DNA of 52,974 nucleotides from JBGMEA01 sp041447245 (lineage in GTDB: Bacteria; Bacillota; Clostridia; Eubacteriales; Anaerofustaceae): contig JBGMEA010000001.1 of NCBI GenBank assembly GCA_041447245.1, forward strand, positions 1-52,974. Direction: 5' to 3'. How positions within the stretch are numbered: the first letter of the stretch is position 1; every line of letters starts with the position of its first letter. A program made the translations under genes and the position numbers. The notes beneath the pieces are model-generated. The model saw only the letters and a list, made by a program, of their open reading frames with translations. It was not told the origin of the DNA and ran no database searches. This document shows positions 7,757-14,726 of the stretch, piece by piece.

Positions 7757-8464
7757 CTATCTGTTGAGAATGGATTCCGCGGTCAGTTGAATGGAATCGC
7801 CCTTATAGAAAGTCGTTCCGATCGCAATCAGCTTATTGTATTTATCCCAATATCGATTTTCTATTTTCAGAACCGGTTCTTTCTCCTTCGTCTGGAGTAT
7901 CTCTGCAAGAGCGGCATCGGCAATGTCCCCCATCAGCATAATATCTTTTTGTATGTGGAATAATGAAATTTTCTTTGCAAGAACTTCCAACAGGCTCTCA
8001 TTTTGCAGCTCAGATTCTTTAATCGTAAGTCCTTTGCTGAAAAAAATATATTTGATATCATATGCAACCGGTATGCTGAGTGTCAAAAAAGTCCGCTTGA
8101 TCTCCAGTGCATTGCTCTCTCCGAAATCCAAATGGTACAGATCGTCTAATTCATGCGCTTTTATTGTTCTGGTTCCGATAGACCGAACTTCATCAATGTC
8201 CGCCACACCGATTTTCAATTCGTCGTAAATCAACAGATAATCATCCACTTTGGGAAGGTTAACAAAATTTCCGATTCGCGGAACAGAATAAATATATCCT
8301 TCGTTGGAGAGAATTCCCATTGATTTTCGAACAGTCGATTTACTCGCATCATACAATTCGGCAATTTCCTGTTCGGTCGGAAGTTTATCTCCCGGATTCA
8401 GGATTCCTTCGATAATTTTCTTTTTGATGTCCTCGACTATAAATTTATAAAGTTGCAGTTCCAT
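7757..8464 (-). CDS. GntR-family transcriptional regulator (HutC/UTRA type), second of a pair
   Basis: A 235-aa protein with an N-terminal winged HTH (residues 8-72; GDKLPTEQEIAELYDASKST, then VRKSMGILSNEGYIY) and a UTRA-like ligand-binding domain (about 95-235). It starts 13 bases after the stop of its paralogue and ends 7 bases before the UroD-like gene. No strong ribosome-binding site is seen, so coupled translation is likely. HutC-type regulators bind small molecules related to the pathway they control. The effector could be the methyl donor taken up by the nearby transporters; this is inference. Confidence 0.9.
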   Translation of the reverse strand: MELQLYKFIVEDIKKKIIEGILNPGDKLPTEQEIAELYDASKSTVRKSMGILSNEGYIYSVPRIGNFVNLPKVDDYLLIYDELKIGVADIDEVRSIGTRTIKAHELDDLYHLDFGESNALEIKRTFLTLSIPVAYDIKYIFFSKGLTIKESELQNESLLEVLAKKISLFHIQKDIMLMGDIADAALAEILQTKEKEPVLKIENRYWDKYNKLIAIGTTFYKGDSIQLTAESILNR

Positions 8465-8477
8465 AATCGCCTGTCCG

Positions 8478-9188
8478 TTAAGAATTGTTTTTGATCAGTT
8501 TTGCGTTCAGACGAAAACTGTCAATCCGATAATAAGTTCTTCCCCATCCGACCGGTTCGCTGAGCTCGTCCAGCAAAGTCTGCTCTACAATCATCACCGC
8601 ATCATCTGAGGATAATCCTAAATAATCTGCAGCAATAATTCCCGGATTGGCTGCATGAATCGATATCTTTTTTTCCATACTGAACAAAGAAATCTTATCG
8701 GATACGATTTCAGGGAAGCTCGAAAAATGGATTTCATTTTCTACAATCGGAATTCCGCTGTAATACGGAATATATTTTTCATCATAAGCTATTTTCTCTC
8801 CGTCGCGGACAAATACGCGTTTAATTACAACAACACGCTTGTTTTGCGGAATTTGAAGATAATAAACCAGCTCGATGTTCGGCTTTACAATATCTACGGA
8901 AATCAATATAATGTCTTCAATTTCACGATTCACACTTTCGGTTTCGTTATAATGCAGCATGTAACGATTCAGCGCAATCTCTTTGACAAAATTACCTTTG
9001 CCGGCAATGGGATAAATATATCCTTCGTTTGTCAGCTTCAACAAGGCCTTTCTCACCGTCATTCTGCTCGTGCCGAAGGCTTCGGAAAGGGTGTTCTCCG
9101 AAGGGATCATTTCACCGGGTCCATATTTATTTGACTCGATGTCTTTTTTGATCGAATGAAAAATTTCGGTATATAATTCTTTCGACAT
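8478..9188 (-). CDS. GntR-family transcriptional regulator (HutC/UTRA type), first of a pair
   Basis: A 236-aa paralogue of the next gene in the operon, with a winged HTH (residues 8-70; PGEMIPSENTLSEAFGTSRM, then TVRKALLKLTNEGYIY) and a UTRA-type C-terminal domain. Its ATG overlaps the end of the corrinoid-protein gene by a few bases, so the two are probably coupled in translation. Two GntR regulators in tandem inside a methyl-transfer operon suggest control by two ligands or a heteromeric repressor; sequence alone does not decide. Confidence 0.9.
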   Translation of the reverse strand: MSKELYTEIFHSIKKDIESNKYGPGEMIPSENTLSEAFGTSRMTVRKALLKLTNEGYIYPIAGKGNFVKEIALNRYMLHYNETESVNREIEDIILISVDIVKPNIELVYYLQIPQNKRVVVIKRVFVRDGEKIAYDEKYIPYYSGIPIVENEIHFSSFPEIVSDKISLFSMEKKISIHAANPGIIAADYLGLSSDDAVMIVEQTLLDELSEPVGWGRTYYRIDSFRLNAKLIKNNS

Positions 9189-9189
9189 C

Positions 9190-9843
9190 TCAGTGTTCCG
9201 AGCCTTCTTTTTCTTTCATCCAACGCTCGCAAATTCGGATGCCTTCTTTTACTTCCGTACTGTAGGCATCCGCTCCCACAAATTTACAGATTTCTTTGCT
9301 GATCGGATTTCCGCCGATGATGATTTTCACCTGATCTCGGCAGCTATTCTGCTCAAACAGCTCCACCACCTGCTTCATATACTTCACGGACTGAGTCAGA
9401 ACTCCGCTCATACCTATGATATCCGGCTTCAATTTCAAGTATTTTTCCAAAAAAATCTCCGGAGCGACATCCACCCCAATATCGTGAACAACAAAACCGG
9501 ACGCTGAAGCCATTCCGGAAAAAATTTCTTTGCCGATGTCGTGAAGATCTTCGCTGACGGTTCCGATTAAGATGGAATGCTTCTTGTTCGCTCTGTTTCG
9601 CTTTCTCATCGATATCCGCATTTCGCTCATGGAAAGTACTTCTTTAAAAATAATTCCGGCCATAATCAGATCAGCAATGAAAAATTTCTTGCTCTCATAA
9701 AGTTCCCCTACTTTAATCATCCCCTCTTGAATAGAGTTGATAATTTCGACAGGATCCTCACCGTTGTTGAGCAGATGCTTTGTCAAACTGATCACTTTTT
9801 CTTCGTTAAGCTCTTTTACGGCTTCTATTACACATTCATTCAT
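9190..9843 (-). CDS. Corrinoid (cobalamin-binding) protein
   Basis: A 217-aa methyl-carrier protein. Residues 1-85 form the helical cap and 90-217 the B12-binding domain, with DLHDIG at 99-104 (His ligand to cobalt), SGVL at 146-149 and GGNP at 177-180. I chose the ATG at 9843 (MNECVIEAVK) because it fits the family N-terminus and lies just downstream of a TATAAT at 9879-9874. A longer in-frame reading to 9948 would start upstream of that promoter. The ribosome-binding site is weak (GAGAGG at some distance). It is diverged from the corrinoid protein at 2336-2965 and heads an operon with two GntR regulators and a UroD-like protein, so it likely serves a separate methyl donor. Confidence 0.9.
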   Translation of the reverse strand: MNECVIEAVKELNEEKVISLTKHLLNNGEDPVEIINSIQEGMIKVGELYESKKFFIADLIMAGIIFKEVLSMSEMRISMRKRNRANKKHSILIGTVSEDLHDIGKEIFSGMASASGFVVHDIGVDVAPEIFLEKYLKLKPDIIGMSGVLTQSVKYMKQVVELFEQNSCRDQVKIIIGGNPISKEICKFVGADAYSTEVKEGIRICERWMKEKEGSEH

Positions 9844-9873
9844 ATACTCAGACTGCTGCCTCTCGTTATTATC

Positions 9874-9879
9874 ATTATA
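9874..9879 (-). promoter_or_regulatory. -10 box of corrinoid/GntR operon
   Basis: A perfect TATAAT on the minus strand about 30 bases before the chosen start of the corrinoid protein. The -35 is poor (TTTCAA at 17 bases), which suggests activator help or weak basal expression. Confidence 0.5.
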
Positions 9880-10266
9880 CTGAACAATGGAATAAATTGA
9901 AAGAAAATTTGTCAAAATGAAATTCTTCGTCATAAAGATAGGCGTCATCCATTCACAGCACTCGGGAAAAACTTTTCCCTTTGATATGCACAGATAAGTT
10001 CGGATTCCGCTGCGATTGTATCATCGCGGGATAATCCGCGTCAAAAGAATTTTCACCGAATTTCTTAAAAACGCCTTGGTTTGGCTGAATTGAATCAACC
10101 TCAGATGACTGATCGGAGATATTCTCGATTTCCAGATTGACTGTCACTTGACAAGAATATTTTCTTCGTTTTATAAACTTTTAGCAGCAGTAATCGCATA
10201 CAACTCGATATGTTCTTATTATTTTGAATATACTTTTGTTTTAATAATATATTTTTCATTTTATTG

Positions 10267-10295
10267 TTGACTGTACCGTTTTGGCATAATATAAT
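10267..10295 (+). promoter_or_regulatory. Sigma-A promoter of GPH transporter with spacer operator
   Basis: TTGACT (10267-10272), a 17-base spacer and TATAAT (10290-10295). The spacer holds TACCGTTTTGGCA (10274-10286), related to the element in the MFS promoter at 5593-5621. A further copy, TGCCATAACCGTT, lies downstream at 10325-10337. The two sites are 51 bases apart centre to centre, about five helical turns, which would allow cooperative or looped binding. Confidence 0.75.
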
Positions 10296-10577
10296 TTATG
10301 TATGCATAATTGAATAAAAATACTTGCCATAACCGTTTATTTCTGCAGTAAAATAATTTTTTTTTATCTATTTTATTACATGTAAATAATTTAAATTATA
10401 AAAATAATTATACAATATTTATAATCCCGAACGTTTGAACTACTCCTCATTTTATCTATTCTCCATGATTGCGATATAAAAATGTGCACAATTTTTATAT
10501 ACAACCGAATAATCAACAATGACACGTGTCCGCTGTTCCAATTATTTCTACAAAATCAACTGTATGGAGGTTCAATA

Positions 10578-11966
10578 ATGGAAAAAGCCAGATTGACAAA
10601 ATCGGAAGTCATGAGTTATGCATTGTACTCATTTTTTTCCGGATTGGCTGTGATGGTACCCATGACATACTGCACCACATTTATGACAGAAAATCTTCTG
10701 ATGAGTGCTGCTTTAATGGGGACGGTTATTTTATCCGCCCGAATCATCGACTTTGTAATTTCTCTGCTTGCAGGCGGAATTGTGGAAAAATCAAAAATGA
10801 AATGGGGCAAAAATTCCTCGTGGATGATCGTACTGAGATGGGTCGTCATCATCGGAATTATGCTTGAATTCTTCGACACGACAGCACTCCCTATGATTGC
10901 ACGTGCTGTAATCGCAGTTTTGGCATACGTTATGATCAACGGATGTATGAACTTTGTCGCAACGGCTCAATACGGCATACTCGCCGTCATGGCAGGTCCT
11001 TCGATGGAAGATCGAAATATTCTCTCTTTCCGCGGAATGCAATTCATGGCAGCAGCAACAATCATTACTTCAATCGGAGCCGTTCCCGTGATTACCTGGC
11101 TGACACCGATGATCGGACAGTCAATGGGGTACTTTATCGTAGCGACCGTATTCGCGATTCCGTTTATTTACGGAGTGCACAGGCTGACAAAATCAGCAAA
11201 ACCCTATGACCCCGTTCAAACAAAAGAAAGTGCGGCATGTCTGCCAACCGTCACTGTAGGCGATATGGTTAAATCCGTCGTAACAAACGGTCAATTGCTT
11301 GTCGTTATTCTTTCGTATACCATGTTTTATTCCGGAATGTTCGCTTTCAATACCGTTATGGCCTATTACTTCATCTATGTACTCGGCAATTTCCTTCTCA
11401 TGAGCGTTGCGCTGACCGCTGTTACCGTTTTCGCGCTTTTCGCGAGCATTATCGGTCCAAAAATCGGCGTCAGAATCGGAAAGAAACGGGCAATGGTATT
11501 TGGGCAGCTGATCTACGCAATCGGAGCATTGTGCATTGCATTGTTCGGACAAATTTCCTTGGTTCTCTATATCGCAATCAACTGCGTCATGTCAGTCGGA
11601 ATGTATATGTTCTCCAGCTTCAGCGTGATTTATATGCTCGATGCGGGTGAATACGGATTTTACAAAACAGGAAAAGACAATCGCACAGTCGGAATGTCCA
11701 TGATGAATATCCCGATGAAGATCGGCATGGCAGTCGGGGGCGCAGTCGGCGGATTTGGGCTTGCTTCTATCGGGTTCTCCACCGGAATGACGGTTACAGC
11801 CTCCTTCATCAGCAATTTCATGTGGCTGCTCGGAGGAATTCCTGCCGCATTCTATCTGCTCGGTTCCATTGTTATGGCAATCGGCTACAGAATTACCGAT
11901 GCAGATGCCGCACTTTATGCAAAAGAAAATGCGGAACGCGTAGCAAAGTTAATGGAAAACTGCTAA
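10578..11966 (+). CDS. Sugar-type cation symporter, GPH family (MFS_2)
   Basis: A 462-aa integral membrane protein with about 12 hydrophobic segments. It resembles the glycoside-pentoside-hexuronide (GPH/MelB-like) branch of the major facilitator superfamily, seen in the N-terminal GxxxxM/Y-A-L-Y-SFFSG start, the ILSARIIDFVISLLAGGIVE segment with its Asp, and the YMLDAGEYGFYKTGKDNRT loop that matches the conserved D-x-x-E-Y-x-x-x-K-T-G-x-R motif. The ATG at 10578 has GGAGG 7 bases upstream. It is followed by two UroD-like genes on the same strand, which suggests uptake of a glycoside-like or methylated substrate for this module. The exact substrate is unknown. Confidence 0.87.
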   Translation: MEKARLTKSEVMSYALYSFFSGLAVMVPMTYCTTFMTENLLMSAALMGTVILSARIIDFVISLLAGGIVEKSKMKWGKNSSWMIVLRWVVIIGIMLEFFDTTALPMIARAVIAVLAYVMINGCMNFVATAQYGILAVMAGPSMEDRNILSFRGMQFMAAATIITSIGAVPVITWLTPMIGQSMGYFIVATVFAIPFIYGVHRLTKSAKPYDPVQTKESAACLPTVTVGDMVKSVVTNGQLLVVILSYTMFYSGMFAFNTVMAYYFIYVLGNFLLMSVALTAVTVFALFASIIGPKIGVRIGKKRAMVFGQLIYAIGALCIALFGQISLVLYIAINCVMSVGMYMFSSFSVIYMLDAGEYGFYKTGKDNRTVGMSMMNIPMKIGMAVGGAVGGFGLASIGFSTGMTVTASFISNFMWLLGGIPAAFYLLGSIVMAIGYRITDADAALYAKENAERVAKLMENC

Positions 11967-11972
11967 AAAACA

Positions 11973-12016
11973 AAAGAATCATTCCCAAGCGTCTTCGCTG
12001 TGCGGAATGATTCTTT
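11973..12016 (+). terminator. Long stem-loop after transporter gene
   Basis: AAAGAATCATTCC (11973-11985) and GGAATGATTCTTT (12004-12016), a perfect 13-bp stem with a small inner AGCG-TCTT-CGCT hairpin. There is only a short T-run at the end of the stem, so it may give partial termination or protect the 3' end of the transporter mRNA. Confidence 0.6.
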
Positions 12017-12040
12017 GTTGATTGATTCAACACAATAAAT

Positions 12041-12083
12041 GATTGAGATTTGCCGATCACCGAGTCAGAAAAAAATCTCAATC
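12041..12083 (+). promoter_or_regulatory. Leader hairpin directly before the ribosome-binding site
   Basis: GATTGAGATTT (12041-12051) pairs perfectly with AAATCTCAATC (12073-12083). The 3' arm ends immediately before GACTGAGGAG, the ribosome-binding site of the UroD-like gene at 12100. Such a hairpin can alter ribosome access or mark a processing site. Confidence 0.5.
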
Positions 12084-12099
12084 GACTGAGGAGATTTTT

Positions 12100-13122
12100 A
12101 TGATTGATCTTTCGCCAAAAGAAAATTACCTGCGTTTGTTGCGCGGTGAAATGCCCGAATATTTACCGATTTACACCATGATCGGTCCGGGATATAACGG
12201 AGAGACCGCCACGGCTATGTGTGCTCCGAATCTGTTCGGTTGCACACATCACTCACCGCAGGGAGGAAAAGATATGTGGGGAGTGAATTATGTAGCAAAT
12301 GAAGAATCAGGGTTTGCTGCTTTGCCGGAGCCGAATCATTTTATGCTTAAGGATATCACAGAGTGGGAAAAAGTCATTAGAAATCCGCAAATGCCGGATG
12401 TCGATTGGGAACAGATGGCAAAAAAAGACTTGGAAACTGCCATGATCGACCGATCCAAAACAGCCGTGATGCTGCCTTGCGAGCTCAGTCCGTTTCAGCA
12501 ATTAATGGCTTTTATGGGATTTAATGAAGGGTTATGCGCTATGTTCGAAGAGCCGGATGCTGTGAAGGATCTGCTTGACTATCTGACTGATTTTGTGGTT
12601 GGATTGACGGAAAAAGCGATCGAATATTATCAGCCCGATATTTTTTATATTCTTGATGATTCCGCAACGAAATTAAATCCATTTGTATCGGTGGAAATGT
12701 ATCGAGATTTGTTGAAGCCGTACTATATCAGGCTGTCAAAACCGGCGAATGATCGAGGAATCCCGATACAGTTTCACAATTGCGGACGTTGCGAAGATTA
12801 CTTGGAAGACATGATTGATTTTGGCGTGAAAATCACCGACCCCTCGCAAGGTACCAATGACTTGAAAGGGATCAAAGATAAATATAAGGACAAACTCGCC
12901 CTCGCCGGGTGTTGGGAATGGATCGTACCCGAAACCTGGCCGGAAGTCAGCGAAGAAGCTGTCCGCCAATCCGTCAGAGACATTATCGATACCTACGCTC
13001 CGGGCGGGGGATTTGCCTTCGGAGGCGGAGCGGTCGGACGTTTCGGAGATCAGACAATCGAAAATGTCAATCATTGGGTACAGGAAGAAGCATATTACTA
13101 CGGGAAAAAATGTTATCGATAA
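12100..13122 (+). CDS. UroD-superfamily methyltransferase with HxCG zinc motif
   Basis: A 340-aa protein and the only one of the five UroD-like proteins here with the full zinc pattern of MtaA/MtbA-type methyltransferases: HNCG at residues 226-229 and a distant Cys at 261 (LALAGC), the H-x-C-x(n)-C arrangement. The start MIDLSPKENYLRLLRGE and the GEMPEYLPIY segment are typical of the family. The ATG at 12100 has GAGGAG upstream; a longer reading to 12043 has none. It follows the GPH transporter and precedes a 458-aa UroD-like gene by about 50 bases. The predicted role is methyl transfer between a donor or carrier and a corrinoid or thiol; whether it acts on the donor or on the corrinoid side is not decided. 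Confidence 0.85.
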   Translation: MIDLSPKENYLRLLRGEMPEYLPIYTMIGPGYNGETATAMCAPNLFGCTHHSPQGGKDMWGVNYVANEESGFAALPEPNHFMLKDITEWEKVIRNPQMPDVDWEQMAKKDLETAMIDRSKTAVMLPCELSPFQQLMAFMGFNEGLCAMFEEPDAVKDLLDYLTDFVVGLTEKAIEYYQPDIFYILDDSATKLNPFVSVEMYRDLLKPYYIRLSKPANDRGIPIQFHNCGRCEDYLEDMIDFGVKITDPSQGTNDLKGIKDKYKDKLALAGCWEWIVPETWPEVSEEAVRQSVRDIIDTYAPGGGFAFGGGAVGRFGDQTIENVNHWVQEEAYYYGKKCYR

Positions 13123-13174
13123 GCCACACCGGCATTCTATCCGAAAATGATAAACCAAATCGAGGTGAAGAAGT

Positions 13175-14551
13175 ATGGATATACCAAATACTGATGCAAA
13201 GAAACTGAAAGAATATCGTACCAAACTTTATACGGATCTTTATACAGGGGTCATACCCGACAGGGTTCCCGTGGAAGACGGGCTGCAAATCGAATATCTG
13301 ATTCAGTATGCGGGAAAGGATCTGTTAACGACACAATACAATTATACACCGGAATTGCTGATCGAATTATTTGATAAAATCATGGAGGTTGCCAGAGGCG
13401 ATAAAATATCAGCCGGATTTGCCCGTAATCCGATCGCGATGATGTTCCAGAAATCACTCGGGAACCAAATGAGCAAGGACGGCATGATCCAACATCCGGA
13501 GCGATCCTTTATGCGCTCGGATGAATACGATGACTACATCAAAAATCCTTATGACTTCATTTTTGAGAAGGTGACCACACGCAGCAACAAAGCTTTTTCC
13601 GAGGGCGAATTTCTGCATGTGCTCAATTATGGGAAATACATTCTATCCTCACACGATACGAATATGACATTCGGCATCGCAAACGCAACCATTTCCGAAC
13701 GGTACGGATTCTTTGATTATCCGAAGGGCAGTGTCGGCATGCAGTTGATTCCGTTTGATTTCATCGCCGACTTCAACCGGGGGTTCTCACAAGCGGTACT
13801 TGATATGAAACGTATGCCGGAAAAAGTTTTGGAAGCAATTCAGGCGACGATGCCGTTTGCCATCCACATGGCGAAAACACCCGTTCAGCACCCGCTGGGA
13901 ACGAACTTTATTATGACACACATGGCGACATTCCTGAGCAGAAAAGATTTCGAAAAATTCTATTGGCCGACATTCTATCAGCTTTGCCATATCAACGCGG
14001 AACGGGGGCAATCCATGACCATCTTCTGTGAGGACGACTGGACAAGATATCTCGACGAATTATCTGATCTCCCTCAGGGGACAAGAATATTCATGGAATA
14101 CGGCGATCCGCAAAAATTCAAGGACAAACTCGGCAAAAAAATGATTCTGGGCGGTTTTTATCCGTTAACGTTACTCAAGAACGGAACGAAAGAGCAGTGC
14201 ATTGATAAAGCAAAAGAACTTCTTGATATTCTTGCACCGGGCGGCAATTATTTCTTTACCTTCGATAAAGGCGCATTGACATTGAATGATATTAATCCGG
14301 AAAATTATGTGTCCGTTATGGAATATGTGATTGAAAACAGCAAATATTCCAATGCAGGGCAGCAGGTTACGACTGCTAAGAAAGAAGACAGTATCAGGAA
14401 ATTCTCGCATCTTTATCCTGATTTTCATTCGAAATACATCATCAGTTTTGATGATTTCATCAAAGATTATCCTCCGGTGGACAGCAAGATCGAACCACTC
14501 ATGCGAGCCGCTTACGACCGCTACTCCGGCGAAGTAAACAGCTTATTCTGA
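13175..14551 (+). CDS. Divergent UroD-superfamily protein, 458 aa
   Basis: A 458-aa protein, long for the UroD superfamily (commonly 330-390). The extra length includes a C-terminal extension after residue 390 (YSNAGQQVTTAKKEDSIRKF onwards). It is clearly related to the 384-aa protein at 6595-7749: NPYDFIFEKV, DFEKFYWPTF and LGKKMILGGFYP correspond to HPYEFIVGKV, DFEKVYWPTF and LGKNMCIMGGMP. The zinc-site position reads IFCEDD, so the Cys is kept but the His is lost. The ATG follows GAGGTGAAGAAG. It is last in the transporter/UroD/UroD run and ends before the paired hairpins at 14570-14617. The function is probably methyl transfer, substrate unknown. Confidence 0.8.
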   Translation: MDIPNTDAKKLKEYRTKLYTDLYTGVIPDRVPVEDGLQIEYLIQYAGKDLLTTQYNYTPELLIELFDKIMEVARGDKISAGFARNPIAMMFQKSLGNQMSKDGMIQHPERSFMRSDEYDDYIKNPYDFIFEKVTTRSNKAFSEGEFLHVLNYGKYILSSHDTNMTFGIANATISERYGFFDYPKGSVGMQLIPFDFIADFNRGFSQAVLDMKRMPEKVLEAIQATMPFAIHMAKTPVQHPLGTNFIMTHMATFLSRKDFEKFYWPTFYQLCHINAERGQSMTIFCEDDWTRYLDELSDLPQGTRIFMEYGDPQKFKDKLGKKMILGGFYPLTLLKNGTKEQCIDKAKELLDILAPGGNYFFTFDKGALTLNDINPENYVSVMEYVIENSKYSNAGQQVTTAKKEDSIRKFSHLYPDFHSKYIISFDDFIKDYPPVDSKIEPLMRAAYDRYSGEVNSLF

Positions 14552-14569
14552 AAAACTCCAAATAGTCAG

Positions 14570-14617
14570 ATAAGGATTATCCGTATAGCAAATAAGGATA
14601 ATCCTTATTTGCTATAC
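14570..14617. terminator. Two overlapping, mutually exclusive hairpins
   Basis: Hairpin A pairs ATAAGGATTATCC (14570-14582) with GGATAATCCTTAT (14596-14608). Hairpin B is a 35-base near-perfect palindrome with 17-base arms (14583-14599 and 14601-14617) around a single A. The two share 14596-14608 and cannot both form. It lies 19 bases after the UroD-like stop and probably ends that transcript, although no U-run follows. Confidence 0.55.
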
Positions 14618-14662
14618 ATGACAATAAAAAGTTTTGAAACAACGCTTTCCAACTCAATTATC

Positions 14663-14691
14663 TTGAAAAAATAATCCTGCGCGGGTATGAT
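14663..14691 (+). promoter_or_regulatory. Sigma-A promoter of Lon-like protease
   Basis: TTGAAA (14663-14668), a 17-base spacer and TATGAT (14686-14691), 35 bases before the protease start. Confidence 0.65.
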
Positions 14692-14726
14692 TAAGATATG
14701 TCAAAGTGACTGAAAGGAGACTCGAT

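Larger units (their letters stand above)
9844..10577. other. Divergent regulatory region, about 730 bp, no clear gene
   Basis: It lies between the minus-strand corrinoid operon and the plus-strand transporter. It contains the TATAAT of the corrinoid operon (9874-9879), the transporter promoter (10267-10295), two copies of the TRCC-N5-GG element, and a 10-bp palindrome GACACGTGTC at 10521-10530, about 50 bases before the transporter start. A 64-codon minus-strand reading at 9953-10147 begins with GTG without a ribosome-binding site and is not accepted. The centre is very AT-rich. Confidence 0.6.

Noticed and set aside
9844..9948. N-terminal extension of the corrinoid protein at 9190-9843
   Set aside because: The extension starts upstream of the likely promoter -10 box, has no ribosome-binding site and does not match the family's N-terminus.
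9953..10147. 64-codon minus-strand ORF upstream of the corrinoid operon
   Set aside because: It begins with GTG without any ribosome-binding site, shows no recognisable family and lies upstream of the TATAAT assigned to the corrinoid operon. It could be a gene remnant, but this cannot be supported.
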